64,000 nt of DNA from an uncultured Clostridia bacterium (GTDB lineage: Bacteria > Bacillota > Clostridia > Lachnospirales > Anaerotignaceae). Below, piece by piece: positions 1 through 7,293 of the stretch. The stretch is taken from assembly GCA_944377425.1 (NCBI GenBank), contig CALWEX010000055.1, positions 1 to 64,000 of the forward strand. The letters are read 5' to 3'. Numbering within the stretch: position 1 is the stretch's first letter; every line of letters begins with the position of its first letter. Position numbers and translations under genes: made by a program. The notes beneath the pieces were generated by a model, which saw only the letters and a program-made list of their open reading frames with translations, searched no databases and had not been told where the DNA came from.

Positions 1-368
1 AATATTCCGCTGTCCATGTTGCAGTCCTTAAGTATAATTGTCTGTCGGCCTACTGCGCTGGTTTCGTCCTCGTTAGTTATCTGGATATCAAAATAAATAT
101 CCTCTCCGGTATCTTTGTATCTGCAAAGAAGCTCTCTGAATATTGATGTGTTGTAGTGGAATGTAGCACTGCCTGTACCTTTCCAGCCGGAAGCCTTATT
201 GCCTGTACCTGTTTTTCCCAAAATAGGCACCTCAGTTTTTGTTTTTTCCATTGTGGCCTCAAGGTTAATGGCCTGCATAAAATTATATCTGTTGCCTTCT
301 ATTGTAACAAAACACTCAGCAAGCTTTGCCGAAACGGCATCCTTGCCTTTCATAATAACATTAGACAT
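1..368 (-). CDS. phage tail tube protein, XkdM-like (partial, 3' end outside window)
   Basis: About 122 N-terminal residues are visible of a protein family (PBSX XkdM, DUF2001) that is usually near 145 residues. The product forms the inner tube of a contractile tail. The start is the ATG at 368, preceded by a strong AGGAGG about 8 nt upstream. The early region contains the family-typical phrase GKTGTGNKASGWKGTGSAT, and it follows the sheath gene by 22 nt, the usual sheath-then-tube order. The C-terminus is cut off by the window edge. Confidence 0.86.
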   Translation of the reverse strand, partial: MSNVIMKGKDAVSAKLAECFVTIEGNRYNFMQAINLEATMEKTKTEVPILGKTGTGNKASGWKGTGSATFHYNTSIFRELLCRYKDTGEDIYFDIQITNEDETSAVGRQTIILKDCNMDSGI

Positions 369-390
369 ATATATTCTCCTCCTTTTAAAT

Positions 391-1707
391 TTAAGCTATT
401 TCAACTGTCATATAAAGCTGTGCCATAGCATTTACAACTGTTACTTTGTCACTTACAACAACAGCTTTTTTGCTATCGCCCTGCATAACTGTTACGTCGT
501 CCGGCGCAAAGTTTTCAATGGCACGTATCTCCGCAAGCTGCTGATGATGTTTTACAATATCATTCCAAAGGCTTATTCTGCCTGAGTTGTCATTTGGCAC
601 AACACCCAAATAGCGTGTATTGAATATATCAGCTATATCGTTGGCAATCTGGTCAATAACCCTTATTGTCTGGTTTTCTTTAAAAATATCACCTTTTGTA
701 TCAAATGTAGTTACAAGGCTATTAATGTCTGAAAGCACTCTTACATCAGTGCCTACGTTGTGGAATGTAAACTTACCACCTTCAATAACCTTTTCAAGCT
801 GGCTCTGTGTGTAATCTGTCTTTACTGTAAATTCGCCGTCATACTTTTTATTAAGAAGTGATGCATTTACAGCACAGCTTGCTTCTGCTCCAGTTACCCA
901 GTAAACAAGTGAAGAAACTGGGAATGCTCCTTCTTCCTCAACTTCGTTATTTACATTTATAATGCCTTCATAATCAGCTTCTTTGCTATGTACTACAAGC
1001 TGGAATTTAGCGCCTACCTCATCTCTTAAGTGTTTTGTATAAGAAACATAAAGAGATTTAATTTCATCCTCAGTTGAAACACAGCCTAAAACATTAAAGC
1101 TGTATGCTTCTATTTTGTCTAAGAATGTCTGGTGTGCAGCACCATTTACAGTTCCATTTGTGCCTGAAGCTAAAGGCTCTCCAGCTGTTTCAGCAAGAGG
1201 AGCTTCGTCTTTCCACACAACATAATCATTGTCGTTAAGCTCTGCCGCAGTTGCAACAGCTGACTGTTTGTCCAAAAGAGTTGTATCGTCTATATAAAGT
1301 GAAACGTCAAACTTTTCTTCTTCGTCAGCGTTTGCTTCAATTACAACTTTTAATGCATTACCTCTTGTGCCGCAGTATTTAGCTGTTGCATAAGTATTTT
1401 CCGCTTTAGCTCCGCCGCTTGTAAGTCTGTAGCAGTAAAGAGTTTTTAAGTTTAAAAACATATCTCTTAAGCCTTTTAACTGTTCTGCTGTATAATCATA
1501 GCCGAAAAGTTTAAGGCTGTCTTTCTGGAAATCACCGTTTGTAACTTCGAAAACTTCTCCTTCTGGGCCCCAGTCAAGCTCAAGAGCCATAGCTCCATAA
1601 CCTCTTTCAGAAAGAGTTGCTGATGCTTTGGCCGCTGATATAAAATTGATATAAGAGCCTGGTAAAACCTTATTTTGTGTTAAAAATGTACCTCCACCTA
1701 ATGCCAT
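391..1707 (-). CDS. phage tail sheath protein, XkdK-like
   Basis: This 438-residue protein matches the PBSX/skin-element tail sheath family (XkdK), the contractile outer layer of myovirus tails and R-type bacteriocins. The N-terminus (MALGGGTFLTQNKVLPGSYI) is typical, as is the C-terminal region with a NTRYLGVVPNDNSGRISLWNDI-like phrase followed by a beta-rich end. Length is normal for the family. It lies 1 nt after the small gene upstream and just before the tube gene, so the tail genes are one transcription unit. Confidence 0.92.
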   Translation of the reverse strand: MALGGGTFLTQNKVLPGSYINFISAAKASATLSERGYGAMALELDWGPEGEVFEVTNGDFQKDSLKLFGYDYTAEQLKGLRDMFLNLKTLYCYRLTSGGAKAENTYATAKYCGTRGNALKVVIEANADEEEKFDVSLYIDDTTLLDKQSAVATAAELNDNDYVVWKDEAPLAETAGEPLASGTNGTVNGAAHQTFLDKIEAYSFNVLGCVSTEDEIKSLYVSYTKHLRDEVGAKFQLVVHSKEADYEGIINVNNEVEEEGAFPVSSLVYWVTGAEASCAVNASLLNKKYDGEFTVKTDYTQSQLEKVIEGGKFTFHNVGTDVRVLSDINSLVTTFDTKGDIFKENQTIRVIDQIANDIADIFNTRYLGVVPNDNSGRISLWNDIVKHHQQLAEIRAIENFAPDDVTVMQGDSKKAVVVSDKVTVVNAMAQLYMTVEIA

Positions 1708-1708
1708 A

Positions 1709-1897
1709 TTATTTCACTCTCCTTTTTAAAAATGTTTCAATTCTTTTCTTAGCTTCATCTTTACTTATTTTTTCGTTATCCTGAATAATAACTGTTAATA
1801 AATCCCTATACTGAGCAAATGAATTACTCTTTATAAGCTGTTCTTTAGAAAAAACAGCCTTTTTATTTGCTGTACTTTTTGTTTCTTTTTCTGTCAT
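1709..1897 (-). CDS. small conserved tail-cluster protein
   Basis: A 62-residue, highly charged, lysine-rich protein without a membrane segment. It sits tightly between the tail terminator-like gene and the sheath gene (1-nt gaps on both sides), where clostridial PBSX-like clusters often carry a short protein of this kind. No catalytic motif is visible and I do not know its role; an assembly or regulatory function is only a guess from position. Confidence 0.7.
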   Translation of the reverse strand: MTEKETKSTANKKAVFSKEQLIKSNSFAQYRDLLTVIIQDNEKISKDEAKKRIETFLKRRVK

Positions 1898-1898
1898 A

Positions 1899-2312
1899 TT
1901 AAACCTCCGTTTTTTGTTTCATATTTTCCATAACTTCCTCTGTCTGTTTATTTTTGAAGAAGTAGAAACCATAGCTTACATTAAATATTAAAATTCCATC
2001 GCTAATACTGTATGACATACTTGTTCCCCTTATTAAATCACCGGAAACTGTAATAAGTTCAAGACAGTCAAAAAGTCTTGAACCAATATCATTAATAAAA
2101 TCATTATTGTTTTTTGATAAAAACTGCACCGAAACAGGACTATTTAAAAAATACCTGTTGCCAAGCACCTGTTTTATTTCTGGTTTTAAAACAGAAATAA
2201 AAAAACAAGGTTCATTTAAACCTTGTTCAGCGGTATTTGTATATATGCCGTATTCATCTCCAAACTCATTCTTAACAGCTTCAGCGACGCCTTTTAAAAT
2301 ATCATTAATCAT
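1899..2312 (-). CDS. tail terminator-like protein (XkdJ/DUF6838 type)
   Basis: A 137-residue protein with the layout of the phage tail terminator family found just upstream of the sheath gene in PBSX-like elements (DUF6838). It starts MINDILKGVAEAVKNEFGD and ends in beta-strand-rich sequence. In complete phages this protein caps the tail and joins it to the head. Here it is the first structural gene after the regulators, so the cluster begins at the tail. Family assignment rests on length, position and overall look rather than on a signature motif. Confidence 0.7.
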   Translation of the reverse strand: MINDILKGVAEAVKNEFGDEYGIYTNTAEQGLNEPCFFISVLKPEIKQVLGNRYFLNSPVSVQFLSKNNNDFINDIGSRLFDCLELITVSGDLIRGTSMSYSISDGILIFNVSYGFYFFKNKQTEEVMENMKQKTEV

Positions 2313-2662
2313 TTAAAATACTCACCTAATTTCTTAGCAGCTGCTTTTTAATATCCTCGGTATACTTACATTAGCTTATATTTAATAGATGTAGAGTATT
2401 TTTAATACTTAGAGTTTTATATAAGTTTTAGAATACCGATTTGAACGTTCTTCCTCCTTCTTTTTTAAATATACAAAAGACTTTTTTAATGTCTACGTCA
2501 AAAGACAAATACTAAATTTTCTTTTTGTTCCAACAGTTGTTGGTTTTTAAATTATAAATAATGCTTTTTTAATACTCACTCCCCTCAATGAGCAAACAAA
2601 AAAGAAGCTGAATAATCAACTTCTTTTATTAATGCCTCATCAACTAATTTTTTACAATACCA
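2313..2662. other. AT-rich gap between regulator and tail genes
   Basis: About 350 nt without a convincing gene. A short inverted repeat (CCAAC/GTTGG around 2531-2545) and several TTTTTTAA tracts are present. The late promoter of the tail genes is expected here, since the sigma-like regulator gene ends at its right edge, but no clear sigma-A type promoter on the minus strand could be read. This is the place where head genes would lie in a complete phage. Confidence 0.5.
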
Positions 2663-3094
2663 TTATATAACATCTTTATATGAAATTAAATGCAAGCTTT
2701 CAAAAGATTTTAAAGCTTTGGTATGTAAGTAATGTATGTTCCTGCACGAATAGCTCATTTTATCGGCTATTTCTTCCCAGCTCAAGAAACAAAGATACCT
2801 ATAAGTTAATAAAAGACGTTCAGTTTCATCTGGAATACAGTCGATTTTACCTCGTATTTCAGTTTTTAAATCCACAAGCACATCGATTTTATTATTAATT
2901 AAATTTTCCATATCAATTAACTTAACAATGGTATTTTCAATTCTGTTTTCAGGCGATTTTTGAATTTTATCCCGGCTGTAATCAATACTGCTTATAATTC
3001 GGCTTTGGCGCTTTATATTAGATAGTTCCACTAAGCAGGCATCTATAAACTTATCAAGGTTATACGCTTTTGTTAAATAATCTTTTGCATTCAT
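2663..3094 (-). CDS. phage late transcription regulator, sigma-70 region 4-like (ArpU/RinA/DUF1492 type)
   Basis: A 143-residue protein. The N-terminal two thirds are helical and charged; the C-terminal part (about residues 90-135) reads LLLTYRYLCFLSWEEIADKM then a recognition helix, as in region 4 of sigma factors and in phage late regulators. Start ATG at 3094 with GGAG upstream. Divergent from the repressor and upstream of the tail genes, it is the likely activator of the tail operon. The family is inferred from fold-like sequence and position. Confidence 0.72.
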   Translation of the reverse strand: MNAKDYLTKAYNLDKFIDACLVELSNIKRQSRIISSIDYSRDKIQKSPENRIENTIVKLIDMENLINNKIDVLVDLKTEIRGKIDCIPDETERLLLTYRYLCFLSWEEIADKMSYSCRNIHYLHTKALKSFESLHLISYKDVI

Positions 3095-3217
3095 AATTGT
3101 GTTTCTCCTTTCAAAATTCAGTTGTAGTATTTAATAAAACGTGATATATAGTATTTTAAAAGAAATAAGTTAAAGCAATTTTTTAAAGAGCTAATTAATA
3201 GTATTAAGCTTAATTAA

Positions 3218-3234
3218 TTTCGCAATAATGCGAT
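3218..3234. promoter_or_regulatory. third operator-like site in the leader
   Basis: TTTCGCAATAATGCGA resembles the two 14-mers further right (TTTCGCATTAATGC), and an overlapping palindrome with arms CAATAAT/ATTATTG continues to 3239. It lies within the predicted leader, about 125 nt before the regulator start codon. Confidence 0.5.
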
Positions 3235-3430
3235 TATTGAAGCAAAAAAATATTGCAAGCTTATTCTCTTATTAAACTAAGTATTTCACATATAAAAAAT
3301 TAAGATATTATTTTTTCTAACTATTAAAAAAACAGCAACATTATTTAATTATAAAGCTGCATTACAGCCACAAATTTCTTTTTTTAATGTTGTTTCCTTT
3401 AATAGGTACATAATTGCATTTATATAGTTA

Positions 3431-3506
3431 TTTCGCATTAATGCTAATCATGTAATAATAATACAATTACTTAATTATATTGTCAATACTCATTTCGCAT
3501 TAATGC
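3431..3506. promoter_or_regulatory. paired repressor operators flanking the promoter
   Basis: The same 14-mer, TTTCGCATTAATGC, occurs at 3431-3444 and 3493-3506 in the same orientation, 62 nt apart centre to centre. The core GCATTAATGC is a perfect palindrome. One copy lies just downstream of the -10 and the other just upstream of the -35 of the leftward promoter, an arrangement suited to repression by a dimeric repressor, possibly with looping. Confidence 0.72.
3458..3486 (-). promoter_or_regulatory. strong sigma-A promoter for the leftward tail regulon
   Basis: On the minus strand TTGACA (3486-3481), a 17-nt spacer and TATTAT (3463-3458). It lies between two copies of the palindrome GCATTAATGC, so it is probably silenced by the neighbouring S24 repressor. 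Confidence 0.78.
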
Positions 3507-3734
3507 TATTAAAATATTTCCGTTTCGAAAACATATATTGCAAATTTGCAAACAGCAAATTATAATAATTATAAAATATTAGTACTAGCCAAAATCCTTT
3601 TATTTTCTAAATAAAACATGGATTTAATACTGTATTTTTCTGCCAGCTTAAGAGTTAATTTTAAAATTCTTTGTAAATTTATATGAATTATATCGTTTAC
3701 TGCAAATTAAATATCATTGTTCGAGGTGATTAAA

Positions 3735-4361
3735 TTGACTACAGGACAAAGAATGAAAAACAGAAGAATAGAGTTAGGTATAACTGTTCAGGATATTGCT
3801 AAATCTTTAAATATTTCCGTTGCAACTGTTTACAGATATGAAAAAGGTGATATTGAAAAAGTGCCTGGTAAAATATTAGAGCCTCTTGCAAAAATTTTGC
3901 AAACAACGCCAGCTTATTTAATGGGTTGGGAAGATGACCCTTCTTTAATACCTAAAAGCGCAATTCCTGTTGGTGAAATGGTTAACCTGCCTGTTTTAGG
4001 GCGTGTATGTGCCGGATATGGCTGTCTTGCTCAGCAGGAAATTTTGTATTATGAACCGGCAGATGCCAGATATGCTACAGGAGAATACTTTTATCTTTTA
4101 GTAAACGGCGACAGTATGGCACCTGAAATTAAAGAAAATGACCTAGTGCTTGTTAAAAGCCAGACCTCTGTAGATAGTGGTGACCTAGCTGTAGTTATAG
4201 TTGACGGCACAGACGGCGTAATTAAAAAAGTTGTTTATGATAAAACACATATACACCTTATATCATTTAATCCTTATTATCCTGAAAGAGTATTTGAAAA
4301 TTCTGAAGTTCTGCGAATCAGAATTGTAGGAAAAGTAATAAAAAGTGAACGAAGATGGTAA
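3735..4361 (+). CDS. self-cleaving phage-type repressor, HTH_XRE plus peptidase S24 (LexA/CI-like)
   Basis: A 208-residue repressor read from TTG at 3735, chosen because GAGGTGA lies 6 nt upstream; a longer reading from 3717 lacks a site. Residues about 5-60 form an XRE-type helix-turn-helix. The second half is a LexA-like peptidase: the scissile-type Ala93-Gly94 in the GRVCAGYG segment, Ser127 in NGDSM and a Lys at 164/165 in GVIKKV. Such repressors cleave themselves when RecA filaments form, which would release the leftward tail genes after DNA damage. Three operator-like sites lie upstream. Confidence 0.88.
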   Translation: MTTGQRMKNRRIELGITVQDIAKSLNISVATVYRYEKGDIEKVPGKILEPLAKILQTTPAYLMGWEDDPSLIPKSAIPVGEMVNLPVLGRVCAGYGCLAQQEILYYEPADARYATGEYFYLLVNGDSMAPEIKENDLVLVKSQTSVDSGDLAVVIVDGTDGVIKKVVYDKTHIHLISFNPYYPERVFENSEVLRIRIVGKVIKSERRW

Positions 4362-4365
4362 AAAA

Positions 4366-4392
4366 TAAAACCCCTTGATTTTCAAGGGGTTT
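4366..4392. terminator. bidirectional terminator between repressor and tRNA-Leu
   Basis: Arms AAACCCCTTGA (4368-4378) and TCAAGGGGTTT (4382-4392) with a 3-nt loop. An A-run on the left gives T residues for leftward transcripts from the tRNA gene; the rightward U-tract is short. Confidence 0.75.
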
Positions 4393-4396
4393 ACAC

Positions 4397-4480
4397 TGCG
4401 GAAGATGGGACTTGAACCCACACCGCCACTGAAGGGACAGGAATCTGAATCCTGCGCGTCTGCCATTCCGCCACTTCCGC
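4397..4480 (-). tRNA. tRNA-Leu (anticodon CAG)
   Basis: 84 nt, with a seven-pair acceptor stem (GCGGAAG with CTTCCGC), a long variable arm typical of class II tRNAs, GGTTCAAGTCC in the T arm and the anticodon loop TTCAGAT. Discriminator base A. The CCA end is not encoded. The tail element ends beside it, but no att-like duplication of the tRNA end was seen. Confidence 0.96.
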
Positions 4481-4514
4481 ATATTAAATTAAGCTTTAAA
4501 AAGCCTGCCAAAAT

Positions 4515-4543
4515 ATTATACAACATACTAATTCCGCCGTCAA
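4515..4543 (-). promoter_or_regulatory. promoter of tRNA-Leu
   Basis: On the minus strand TTGACG (4543-4538), 17 nt, TATAAT (4520-4515), placing the start about 28 nt before the tRNA. The -35 lies inside the loop of an inverted repeat with arms CTAATTCCGC (4528-4537) and GCGGAATTAG (4562-4571). Confidence 0.8.
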
Positions 4544-4579
4544 TGAATAATTTACTAAACAGCGGAATTAGTTTTTTTA

Positions 4580-5773
4580 TTAAAATTTCTTCCATTTTAA
4601 GCTTACTAAGTCATGGCCGCTTACAGCCTTAACCAGTCTGTCACCAAAATCATCACTTAGTATATCGCTTTTATCCAATAATTCAACACCAAACTCAACA
4701 GCTCTTTTGTATGAACCACTTTCAAGGACTTTTTCATCGCTGAAAGCTACAATAATAGCTTTAGAGAACCAGCCGCCTAATCTTTTTCTTTCAAGTACCA
4801 ATTCGTTAATAGCCGCTGTAGTAACATCAGTTAACTTACAGCTTACAAAAACAGGCAAAGAGTTATCAGTAAATATAACATCTATTTCATTTCCTGGCAC
4901 AGATTTATCATCGTATATGTCCCAATCTACCATTGCACCAAGCATAACATCGGTAAATATGCCTGTTTTAACTGCATGTATGTATACAAATAATTCAAGC
5001 CAAACTCCATAATTAATTAAGTATGACTTTTCAAGTGGCGAAGCAAAAGTAAATACTATATGGTTTTTGGAAATATATAAATCTTTAATAAACCCAAGTT
5101 CTTCAAACTTTTTAAGCATTGTGCTGTCAGGATAAACCTCATTTCCGCCTTTAGAGCGAAAAACAGAAACAGCCCTAAGCTCAATATCGTCTTTGCTTGT
5201 GTTGGCCATTGCTTGCTGGATATAAGAACACGTTCTGCGCCACTGCTTTATGTTTTTAAATATGTAGTCGCACATACTAAGTATATCTTCAAATCGGCTC
5301 TCATCAGGCTCACTGTGTGAATTGCCTACAAAGTGCGCCCCTCTTGCAGCTACATAATCGTTAAGTCTCAGAGTTGCAGTAGGTATAAAGTCATTTTTAT
5401 CAAGTATGTTTTCAAGCCTGCCATTTATTATATCAGTATAGAACATTTTAATGTTTGTTTCTATACCGGCTTTAACTCCAGCTACAGTCATAAGCTCGCT
5501 TCCGCCGGTAATATCCATAACACAGTTACCATACTTATTAATTAACATTTTAGTTTTGTTAAATATATCCAGTACGTCACTTATATCAACTGGTTCAGTT
5601 TCAAATATAATATCAGGCAGATGATTTTTAAAACAGTTTTCCAAACTAACAAACCTATTCATGTCAGCAATTTGATTGTCATATAAAAATACTATTCTGT
5701 CTGGTTTAATGGAAAGACACGCCAATATATTTTTTATAGTATCCTTGTCGTAAAACTCAATTTGCGTAAGCAT
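4580..5773 (-). CDS. Card1-like CARF-domain nuclease (DUF1887 family)
   Basis: A 397-residue protein with an N-terminal Rossmann-like CARF domain carrying the ligand-loop signature DITGGSELM (residues 87-95), a middle alpha/beta region, and a C-terminal PD-(D/E)XK nuclease fold: Glu260 in GVWLELF, Asp298 in GNEIDVIF and Lys313 in VSCKLTD. Characterised relatives (Card1/Can2) are switched on by cyclic tetra-adenylate from type III CRISPR complexes and cut DNA or RNA. No cas gene or CRISPR array occurs in the window. It follows ytfJ by 33 nt with its own GGGGAG site, so it is probably co-transcribed with a sporulation gene. Family is clear; in vivo activator and role are unknown. Confidence 0.85.
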   Translation of the reverse strand: MLTQIEFYDKDTIKNILACLSIKPDRIVFLYDNQIADMNRFVSLENCFKNHLPDIIFETEPVDISDVLDIFNKTKMLINKYGNCVMDITGGSELMTVAGVKAGIETNIKMFYTDIINGRLENILDKNDFIPTATLRLNDYVAARGAHFVGNSHSEPDESRFEDILSMCDYIFKNIKQWRRTCSYIQQAMANTSKDDIELRAVSVFRSKGGNEVYPDSTMLKKFEELGFIKDLYISKNHIVFTFASPLEKSYLINYGVWLELFVYIHAVKTGIFTDVMLGAMVDWDIYDDKSVPGNEIDVIFTDNSLPVFVSCKLTDVTTAAINELVLERKRLGGWFSKAIIVAFSDEKVLESGSYKRAVEFGVELLDKSDILSDDFGDRLVKAVSGHDLVSLKWKKF

Positions 5774-5806
5774 ACTGTCTCCCCTTTCGGTTTAGGTTAG
5801 GCTTAT

Positions 5807-6199
5807 TTACTCCTGCTCAAAATCATCGTCTTTACTAAATTCAGCTTCTTTTTTGGCCTTATTAAAAGCCGCGCTGAAATTAAGCTTACTAGCTATAGAA
5901 GGCGCAAGGTCTATAATTTTATTTAACGCATCCTGATTTTTAATATTAATAAGCTGAACATTACCGTTTACAATGGCAATAACAGCATTTGGCGCAACCT
6001 TAGCACCCATCCCGCCGGCACATCCGTCTTTTCCGCCTTTTTCGTTGCCGCCAGCACCCATACCAAAAGTAACTTCTATAAGCGGAATAAGTGTAATTTC
6101 TCCCACTGTTACAGCTTCTCCAACTACTGTTTTAGATGTAATAAATTCTCCTAATTTCTGACAAAGAGCGTTAATGCTTTCATTTACATTTGCACCCAT
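5807..6199 (-). CDS. ytfJ: sporulation protein YtfJ/GerW
   Basis: A 130-residue protein of the spore YtfJ (GerW) family, needed in Bacillus for germination with some nutrients. Visible marks are the central GEITLIPLIEVTFGMGAGG stretch, a Gly/Cys-rich loop (GGKDGCAGGMG) and the VAPNAVIAIVNGNVQLI strand region. The C-terminus is acidic. It follows ytfI by 11 nt, the usual ytfI-ytfJ pairing, and precedes the CARF nuclease gene. Confidence 0.93.
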   Translation of the reverse strand: MGANVNESINALCQKLGEFITSKTVVGEAVTVGEITLIPLIEVTFGMGAGGNEKGGKDGCAGGMGAKVAPNAVIAIVNGNVQLINIKNQDALNKIIDLAPSIASKLNFSAAFNKAKKEAEFSKDDDFEQE

Positions 6200-6210
6200 T
6201 AATAAACACC

Positions 6211-7293
6211 TCAGTTCTTAATAAATAATATAACAGTTCTTCTTACAGGCTTTAATATAATAAAACAAACTGCCGAATACAGTAAATATCCCAGCGTAAA
6301 CCTGCCAGAAAATTCAGCATTTCCTAAAAACATAACATTATCAAAATCTCCTGATACATTAAGGCCTTCTATAAAAAGACCTTTAAATATGCCGCAAAGC
6401 GCCAGCATTAAGCCTGTTCCTGCCGGGTCGCCTACACCAGCTTTAGCATTAATTAAAACCGTTTTAGGCAGTACTGTTTTGCAAAATCGCTTTAAAAACT
6501 TATACAAACCGCCTAAAATTATTTTTTTATCATCCATAGGCAGGTTTAAAAAATATTTAATATTAACTTTATTTTCTGTATCTTCGTTTTGTTCTTCTTT
6601 TTGTTCTTCCTCTTTTAAAACACGCTTATTCTCTGTTTCAGAGTTTTTTTCATTATCTGCATTAAAATTACTTTTATTAAACTGCTCTTTATTTTCTAAT
6701 TCATTTATTTTAACCCGTCTTACAGTAAAATCTTCACTGCTGTGGTCATATTTTATGTTTGAGTATTTGTCCTGCCAAGAAATCTTTTTCTCTGAAACAG
6801 TGTTATTCTCAATCTGCGAAATTGGTTTATTTTCTTTTTTAAATTCAAATTCTTCTGATTTTTTTAAATCAATGTTTTGAGTGCTCTCTTTTGGCTTTTC
6901 TTCAAATATCTCAGATGCTTCTTTTTTATTTTCAAATATATATTTTTCCACATTTTCGGCATCTGTTTCTTTAATATCTTTATATTGCTCAGAAGCCTTT
7001 TTACTGCTTTTATTACCTTCTTTTAAATCCGGCTCACTGCTTAATAATCTTTTGCCAAATATTTTTAAACCATATTGCAGCTCATCATCTTTATAATAAA
7101 CTTTGGCTTTTATTATTCCTAATAAATACGATACATTACCTTTAAAATATGTACCATTGTCATTGCCGCATTTAATATTATACTTAATTTTAGTAAAAAG
7201 CGCCAATAAAGCAAGCAATACCACCAAAGCTATAATACACAGCAGCGCAACTCCTATTATTTTAAGTATAAATAACAATACATTCAATACCAT
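6211..7293 (-). CDS. ytfI: DUF2953 membrane-associated sporulation protein YtfI
   Basis: A 360-residue protein with a long N-terminal hydrophobic segment (about residues 3-33), then a highly charged Lys/Glu/Asn-rich low-complexity middle (about 90-250) and a conserved C-terminal DUF2953 part with GVGDPAGTGLMLALCG and a final hydrophobic stretch. The charged linker is longer than in Bacillus YtfI. Its stop-start junction with the DUF1461 gene upstream is immediate, and ytfJ follows, so these form one operon likely used in sporulation. Confidence 0.88.
   Translation of the reverse strand: MVLNVLLFILKIIGVALLCIIALVVLLALLALFTKIKYNIKCGNDNGTYFKGNVSYLLGIIKAKVYYKDDELQYGLKIFGKRLLSSEPDLKEGNKSSKKASEQYKDIKETDAENVEKYIFENKKEASEIFEEKPKESTQNIDLKKSEEFEFKKENKPISQIENNTVSEKKISWQDKYSNIKYDHSSEDFTVRRVKINELENKEQFNKSNFNADNEKNSETENKRVLKEEEQKEEQNEDTENKVNIKYFLNLPMDDKKIILGGLYKFLKRFCKTVLPKTVLINAKAGVGDPAGTGLMLALCGIFKGLFIEGLNVSGDFDNVMFLGNAEFSGRFTLGYLLYSAVCFIILKPVRRTVILFIKN

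Larger units (their letters stand above)
3095..3734. other. divergent control region of the tail element
   Basis: About 640 nt, very AT-rich, between the leftward regulator and the rightward repressor. It holds the leftward promoter at 3458-3486 and three operator-like sites (3218-3234, 3431-3444, 3493-3506). The leftward transcript would have a leader of about 355 nt with no gene except a 20-codon reading frame at 3349-3411 lacking a ribosome binding site. No clear promoter for the repressor was found. Confidence 0.6.
1..4361. mobile_element. contractile phage-tail element (tailocin-like), right end only
   Basis: Leftward tail tube, sheath, small protein and tail terminator-like genes follow directly on a sigma-like late regulator and a divergent S24-type repressor. 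In PBSX-like myophages the head genes (terminase, portal, capsid) come just before these tail genes; here that position is a 350-nt gap without a gene. No integrase is seen, and a tRNA-Leu gene adjoins the right end. This matches headless R-type bacteriocins such as diffocins. The left part lies outside the window, so a complete phage with rearranged modules is not excluded. Confidence 0.72.

Noticed and set aside
2443-2450. GAACGTTC as a LexA box near the tail genes
   Set aside because: The Gram-positive LexA site needs four bases between GAAC and GTTC; here there are none, so it is a chance 8-bp palindrome.
3181-3240. HindIII-like palindrome TTAAGCTTAA (3204-3213) as an operator
   Set aside because: It is AT-rich, occurs once, and does not resemble the GCATTAATGC sites.
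4397-4480. tRNA-Leu as the attachment site of the tail element
   Set aside because: No integrase gene and no repeated copy of the tRNA 3' end were seen in the window; adjacency alone is not enough.
4263-4595. 110-residue leftward reading frame across tRNA-Leu
   Set aside because: It runs through the tRNA gene, its terminator and the end of the repressor gene, and has no ribosome site.
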